DNA of 9,291 nucleotides. It comes from UBA4744 sp035282865 (GTDB lineage Bacteria > Actinomycetota > Acidimicrobiia > Spongiisociales > UBA4744). A program made the translations under genes and the position numbers. Each line of letters begins with the position of its first letter. The stretch's first letter is position 1. This document shows, piece by piece, positions 7,190 through 9,291 of this stretch. Below the pieces are notes generated by a model, which was not told where the DNA came from, made no database searches, and was given only the letters and a program-made list of their open reading frames with translations. The stretch covers positions 1-9,291 of the forward strand of contig DATEVB010000237.1 of NCBI GenBank assembly GCA_035282865.1, in the 5' to 3' direction.

Positions 7190-8077
7190 CTAGGGCTGCC
7201 GAATCTCGACCTGTGCCCCATCCACGACCGTGATCAGTAGCGATGGACCGGCGAAGGGACTCTGATATCCGTCCGCCGTCTCCACCCACCCTCCGGGCAC
7301 GCTGGACGCTCCGATCACCTCCACCTTTGTTTCCGCCGGCACCTCAACCACGAAAACACCATCGATCGTTATCGCAACGTCGCCTTCGCCCGGGAGCGGC
7401 AAGGCAACGGAACCGCCGCCGTCCAACCGCAGGGCCCGCAACTGCAGAGCGGTGAGGTCGGCCTGCACATCCGGCGCATCCAGCACCAGCGACCAAATCG
7501 GCCCAACACCGAGCGACAACTCCCAGCCGGAGGTTCGGAACCATCGTCCCCCATCTGCTTCGCGTAACACCACGAAGAACGGGCCATCCTCGAAGGCGCT
7601 CTCGAGAGCCTCGGGAACTCCCGTCGAGCCGCCCCTCCGCTCGACCTTCACCGCGTACAGGTCCCGCGGTCCCGATGCTATCGACAGACGTCCGGCCAGA
7701 CTCAAGGTCAGCTCGGCGCTTTCCACACCGGCGGCCGACGGTCCGACGAGATCGGCAGACGATGACGGGAGTTGCTCCCACCCCGTGAGGTGAAGCACAA
7801 CACTGGCTCCAAGCATCGTGATCAGCAGAAGCGGCAGCAGCGCAGAGATCCTGGCCGGGCCCCGTTTGCGGAGCGGGAGCAGAGCCGCGCCCACGAAGAA
7901 TGCCCCGACTGCCAGAGGCCAAAACGAGACCACATCGAGTACCACGGATGGAGCCAGGATGCCACCGACCACTCCGGCCGCTATCGACACTATGGCAACG
8001 GCAACCATCAGCCACGCCCACGGCGTCCATGCGCTCGACGGTTTTCGCTCTGCCGGGTGGGGGGCTTCGGTGCTCAC
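7190..8077 (-). CDS. Three-TM membrane protein with LiaF-like C-terminal segment, function unknown
   Basis: I cannot name this 295-aa protein. Residues 1-19 are polar; three hydrophobic helices follow at about 20-42, 50-69 and 76-97. FWPLAVGAFFVGAALLPLRKRG (52 onward) resembles the transmembrane signature of LiaI/LiaF-type proteins. Residues from about 100 on are soluble, beta-rich in appearance and probably outside the membrane. The last 75 or so (DVAITIDGVFVVEVPAETK, then PGGW, DGYQSP and ITVVDGAQVEIRQP) recall the repeated beta-strand C-terminus of cell-wall-stress LiaF-like/DUF4097 proteins. That similarity is my reading by eye. The start is the GTG at 8077, sharing GTGA with the stop of the LytR_C gene; GGAGG sits directly before it, so coupling to the upstream gene is likely. 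It is the last gene of a three-gene set and probably acts in the cell envelope with its neighbour. Confidence 0.8.
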   Translation of the reverse strand: MSTEAPHPAERKPSSAWTPWAWLMVAVAIVSIAAGVVGGILAPSVVLDVVSFWPLAVGAFFVGAALLPLRKRGPARISALLPLLLITMLGASVVLHLTGWEQLPSSSADLVGPSAAGVESAELTLSLAGRLSIASGPRDLYAVKVERRGGSTGVPEALESAFEDGPFFVVLREADGGRWFRTSGWELSLGVGPIWSLVLDAPDVQADLTALQLRALRLDGGGSVALPLPGEGDVAITIDGVFVVEVPAETKVEVIGASSVPGGWVETADGYQSPFAGPSLLITVVDGAQVEIRQP

Positions 8078-8646
8078 CCTCCGTATGATGCCCCAACCAC
8101 GATGATGATGTCGGCCTGGGTGACTCCTTGAAACCGTTCGACGATCGCGTCGGGCGATACATAGCGTATGAGGGCTGCCGCCTCGGTCTCGAAGCCGGCC
8201 AGGTACCAGATCCTCGAGACACCAAACGGTGTCTCCCAGTTCTCCGGCTCCAGGGTCTGATAACCAACCCGGGCCAACGATTCGGACAAATCTGCGGCGA
8301 GACCCGGCCGATCCGTTGCATTGAGGACCAGGACGGTGACTTCGGACGGATCGCGACCCGCCGGCGTCGTGGTCGTGGCCTCGGTCGTGGTCGTCGTCTC
8401 GGTCGTCGTCGTGGTGGGAGCCGCGGAGGTGGCCGTTGTCACAGTCGTCGGGGCATTTCCGGCTGAGGTCGTAGCCGTCGTGGTCTGAGCGGTCGTGGTG
8501 GTGGGATCGTCGTCCGGGGAGAAGATATTCTGGAACAGCAGCACGGCGCCGAAGATGAGGGCGCCCCACAAGACCACCTTCAACAAGAACGTAGCCAACT
8601 CCCGGAAGAATGCACCGTAGCCGGGAGCGGCGTGCCGCCCCGCCAT
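8074..8646 (-). CDS. Membrane-anchored LytR_C-domain protein with Thr-rich linker (VirR-like)
   Basis: A 190-aa protein in three parts: a short cytoplasmic N-terminus and one membrane helix (about 18-40, KVVLWGALIFGAVLLF); a low-complexity linker (49-94) in which 28 of 46 residues are Thr; and a C-terminal LytR_C domain (about 102-188) beginning EVTVLVLNATDRPGLAADLSE, typical of this fold (VxVxNxTxxxGLA). The domain therefore sits outside the membrane on a flexible, possibly O-glycosylated stalk. LytR_C occurs at the end of some LytR-CpsA-Psr ligases and alone in actinobacterial proteins such as M. tuberculosis VirR (Rv0431), implicated in envelope integrity and vesicle release. The catalytic LCP domain is absent. 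The ATG overlaps the stop of the DUF3263 gene (TGATG) and the end overlaps the next gene by 4 bp, so all three are probably cotranslated. Confidence 0.85.
   Translation of the reverse strand: MAGRHAAPGYGAFFRELATFLLKVVLWGALIFGAVLLFQNIFSPDDDPTTTTAQTTTATTSAGNAPTTVTTATSAAPTTTTTETTTTTEATTTTPAGRDPSEVTVLVLNATDRPGLAADLSESLARVGYQTLEPENWETPFGVSRIWYLAGFETEAAALIRYVSPDAIVERFQGVTQADIIIVVGASYGG
8365..8502 (-). repeat. Low-complexity Thr-codon tract
   Basis: The DNA encoding the Thr-rich linker is made largely of ACC/ACG/ACA codons interrupted by Glu, Ala and Pro, giving runs of GTCGTCGTGG-like trinucleotide repeats on the plus strand. Such tracts are prone to slippage, and linker length probably varies among strains. 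Plus-strand reading gives a spurious Arg/Gly-rich frame. Confidence 0.7.
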
Positions 8647-8912
8647 CAGATGTCCGCCGGATCCATGCCGTCGGCGATGATACGGGACTCCGGACGGCGC
8701 CGGTTTCGCTCCGCACGAACCTTCAGCAATCTCCGGATGGTCAGCGGATCGTACGCCATCGCGGTGGGGTCGTCGAGAAGGTCCCGGAGAATCTGGTAGT
8801 AACGACCGGCGCTCATCCCGAGGTGTTCTTGAACGGCGCGGTCCTTGGGTCCGGGCACCAACCACCAGGAACGCTCAAAATCCAACACTGCTTTGTCGCG
8901 TTTGGACAACAT
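8646..8912 (-). CDS. DUF3263 domain protein
   Basis: Small, basic, probably cytoplasmic protein of 88 aa. The actinobacterial DUF3263 family is recognisable from LSKRDKAVLDFERSWW (2-17) and GMSAGRYYQILRDLLDDP (32-49); the latter looks like a helix-turn-helix, so DNA binding is often supposed but not shown here. An Arg-rich helix (60-73) follows. Family members are about 80-100 aa, matching a start at the ATG at 8912, just before the conserved LSKRDK. The frame continues open upstream to the window edge, but that stretch has no family similarity and mixed third-base composition. There is no Shine-Dalgarno; a TACCCT box lies 10 nt upstream. It is the first gene of the coupled set with the LytR_C protein, the same order as Rv0430-Rv0431 in M. 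tuberculosis as I recall it. Confidence 0.88.
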   Translation of the reverse strand: MLSKRDKAVLDFERSWWLVPGPKDRAVQEHLGMSAGRYYQILRDLLDDPTAMAYDPLTIRRLLKVRAERNRRRPESRIIADGMDPADI

Positions 8913-8922
8913 GATATGCGTC

Positions 8923-8928
8923 AGGGTA
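8923..8928 (-). promoter_or_regulatory. Possible -10 box of the DUF3263 operon
   Basis: The minus strand reads AATACCCTGACG, giving TACCCT (TANNNT) 10 nt before the ATG at 8912. Transcription starting about 7 nt downstream would make the message almost leaderless, which fits the missing Shine-Dalgarno. No convincing -35 hexamer is seen. Confidence 0.35.
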
Positions 8929-9134
8929 TTCCTGAACACGCCAAAGCACGGGTATTTCGAACTGACGGATGGAACCCGAGCCCACGACTTGCTGGTCACA
9001 CATCGGCTCGGTGGTTGCGGCTCCCCGGACCATTCGACGGTAAGCCGACCGGCTTGTGTCTTCCTCTCCAGCGTTGGGCGTTGTTTTGCGGCCGTGTTCC
9101 AGTGTCTGGCAGACCAAATGCCGCACCGCGGAGG

Positions 9135-9168
9135 CGAGTGTGGGATTACACGTCCATTCGCACACTCG
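9135..9168. repeat. 8-bp inverted repeat CGAGTGTG / CACACTCG
   Basis: The arms are 9135-9142 and 9161-9168, with 18 bases between them; a G-T pair would extend the stem by one. There is no T-run on either side, so it does not look like an intrinsic terminator. The GTGTG arms could be an operator for a dimeric regulator or the stem of an RNA structure. Confidence 0.45.
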
Positions 9169-9228
9169 TGCCGTCCTCGACAGAACTGGACGACATGGGC
9201 GGTTGGAGTCGGCCGACTTGCCTGGCCA

Positions 9229-9268
9229 AGGGTAGGTCTCCGACGGGCACGATCGGGTGGCCTACCCT
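9229..9268. repeat. 8-bp inverted repeat AGGGTAGG / CCTACCCT
   Basis: The arms are 9229-9236 and 9261-9268. Within the 24-base loop, CCGA (9240-9243) and TCGG (9253-9256) can pair, giving a two-tier hairpin. Read outward, each arm ends in TACCCT, a TANNNT-type -10 hexamer and the same word found before the DUF3263 start and in the alaX spacer. A plus-strand transcript from the right arm would start shortly before the ribosome-binding-like sequence at the window end. Confidence 0.4.
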
Positions 9269-9291
9269 GTTGTGGGTGGGCTGGGAGGTGT

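Larger units (their letters stand above)
8913..9291. other. Right-edge stretch without a convincing gene
   Basis: No family-recognisable protein is found on either strand. Several frames are open by virtue of GC content, including one in phase with the DUF3263 gene, but their translations look arbitrary. The stretch should contain the promoter of the DUF3263 operon. It also holds the two inverted repeats listed separately, and ends in GGGAGGTGT (9283-9291), which could be a ribosome binding site for a plus-strand gene starting just outside the window. Confidence 0.5.

Noticed and set aside
8128..8466. Plus-strand Arg/Gly-rich frame
   Set aside because: It is the complement of the Thr-rich linker; its low complexity comes from the repeat, and no start signal supports it.
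8078..8716. Upstream extension of the three-TM protein frame
   Set aside because: It overlaps the LytR_C gene out of frame and reads as His/Asp/Arg-rich repeats produced by the Thr-codon tract.
8875..9165. 96-codon minus-strand frame at the right edge
   Set aside because: It overlaps the DUF3263 start in another frame, has no recognisable domain and no RBS.
1..9291. A novel defence, mobile or biosynthetic system
   Set aside because: No nuclease, recombinase, toxin, CRISPR repeat, transposase or biosynthetic enzyme was found; nearly all coding space belongs to conventional transport and envelope families.

Overview
The window is GC-rich bacterial DNA, roughly 60% GC by eye. It is most likely from a high-GC actinobacterium, and the class Acidimicrobiia or a close relative is my best guess. 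The reasons are a DUF3263 protein next to a LytR_C-domain protein (a typically actinobacterial pair), a long Thr-rich extracytoplasmic linker, many GTG starts, and two genes that appear to begin almost leaderless behind TANNNT-type -10 boxes. No rRNA, tRNA, CRISPR array, insertion sequence or phage gene was seen.

Layout, left to right. Positions 1-474 (minus) hold the N-terminal 158 residues of an AlaX-type alanyl-tRNA editing hydrolase cut by the window edge. It diverges, across a 90-bp spacer with a 10-bp palindrome, from a lipoprotein substrate-binding protein of the branched-chain amino acid (HAAT) ABC transporter class (565-1779, plus), which ends in a GC-rich hairpin. After a convergent spacer of about 264 bp with several small inverted and direct repeats come livF, livG, livM and livH (2044-5743, minus; transcribed H-M-G-F with overlapping ends). 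Together with the binding protein they give a complete importer: lipoprotein receptor, two permeases and two ATPases. The receptor lies convergent to the operon instead of inside it, so it must be transcribed separately.

Upstream of livH on the same strand is an AI-2E/PerM-family membrane protein (5795-7039) with its own likely promoter. Further upstream is a tightly coupled three-gene minus-strand set: DUF3263 protein (8646-8912), a membrane-anchored LytR_C protein with a Thr-rich stalk (8074-8646), and a three-TM protein with an extracytoplasmic part whose C-terminus looks LiaF-like (7190-8077). Their joints are TGATG and GTGA overlaps, so they are probably translationally coupled. The first two resemble the Mycobacterium tuberculosis Rv0430-Rv0431 (VirR) pair, which suggests a cell-envelope role. 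The last 379 bp hold no convincing gene but contain two good inverted repeats.

Most of the window is conventional. The part least explained by known families is the third gene of the DUF3263-LytR_C set, followed by the inverted repeats at the right edge. I see no sign of a defence system, biosynthetic cluster or mobile element.
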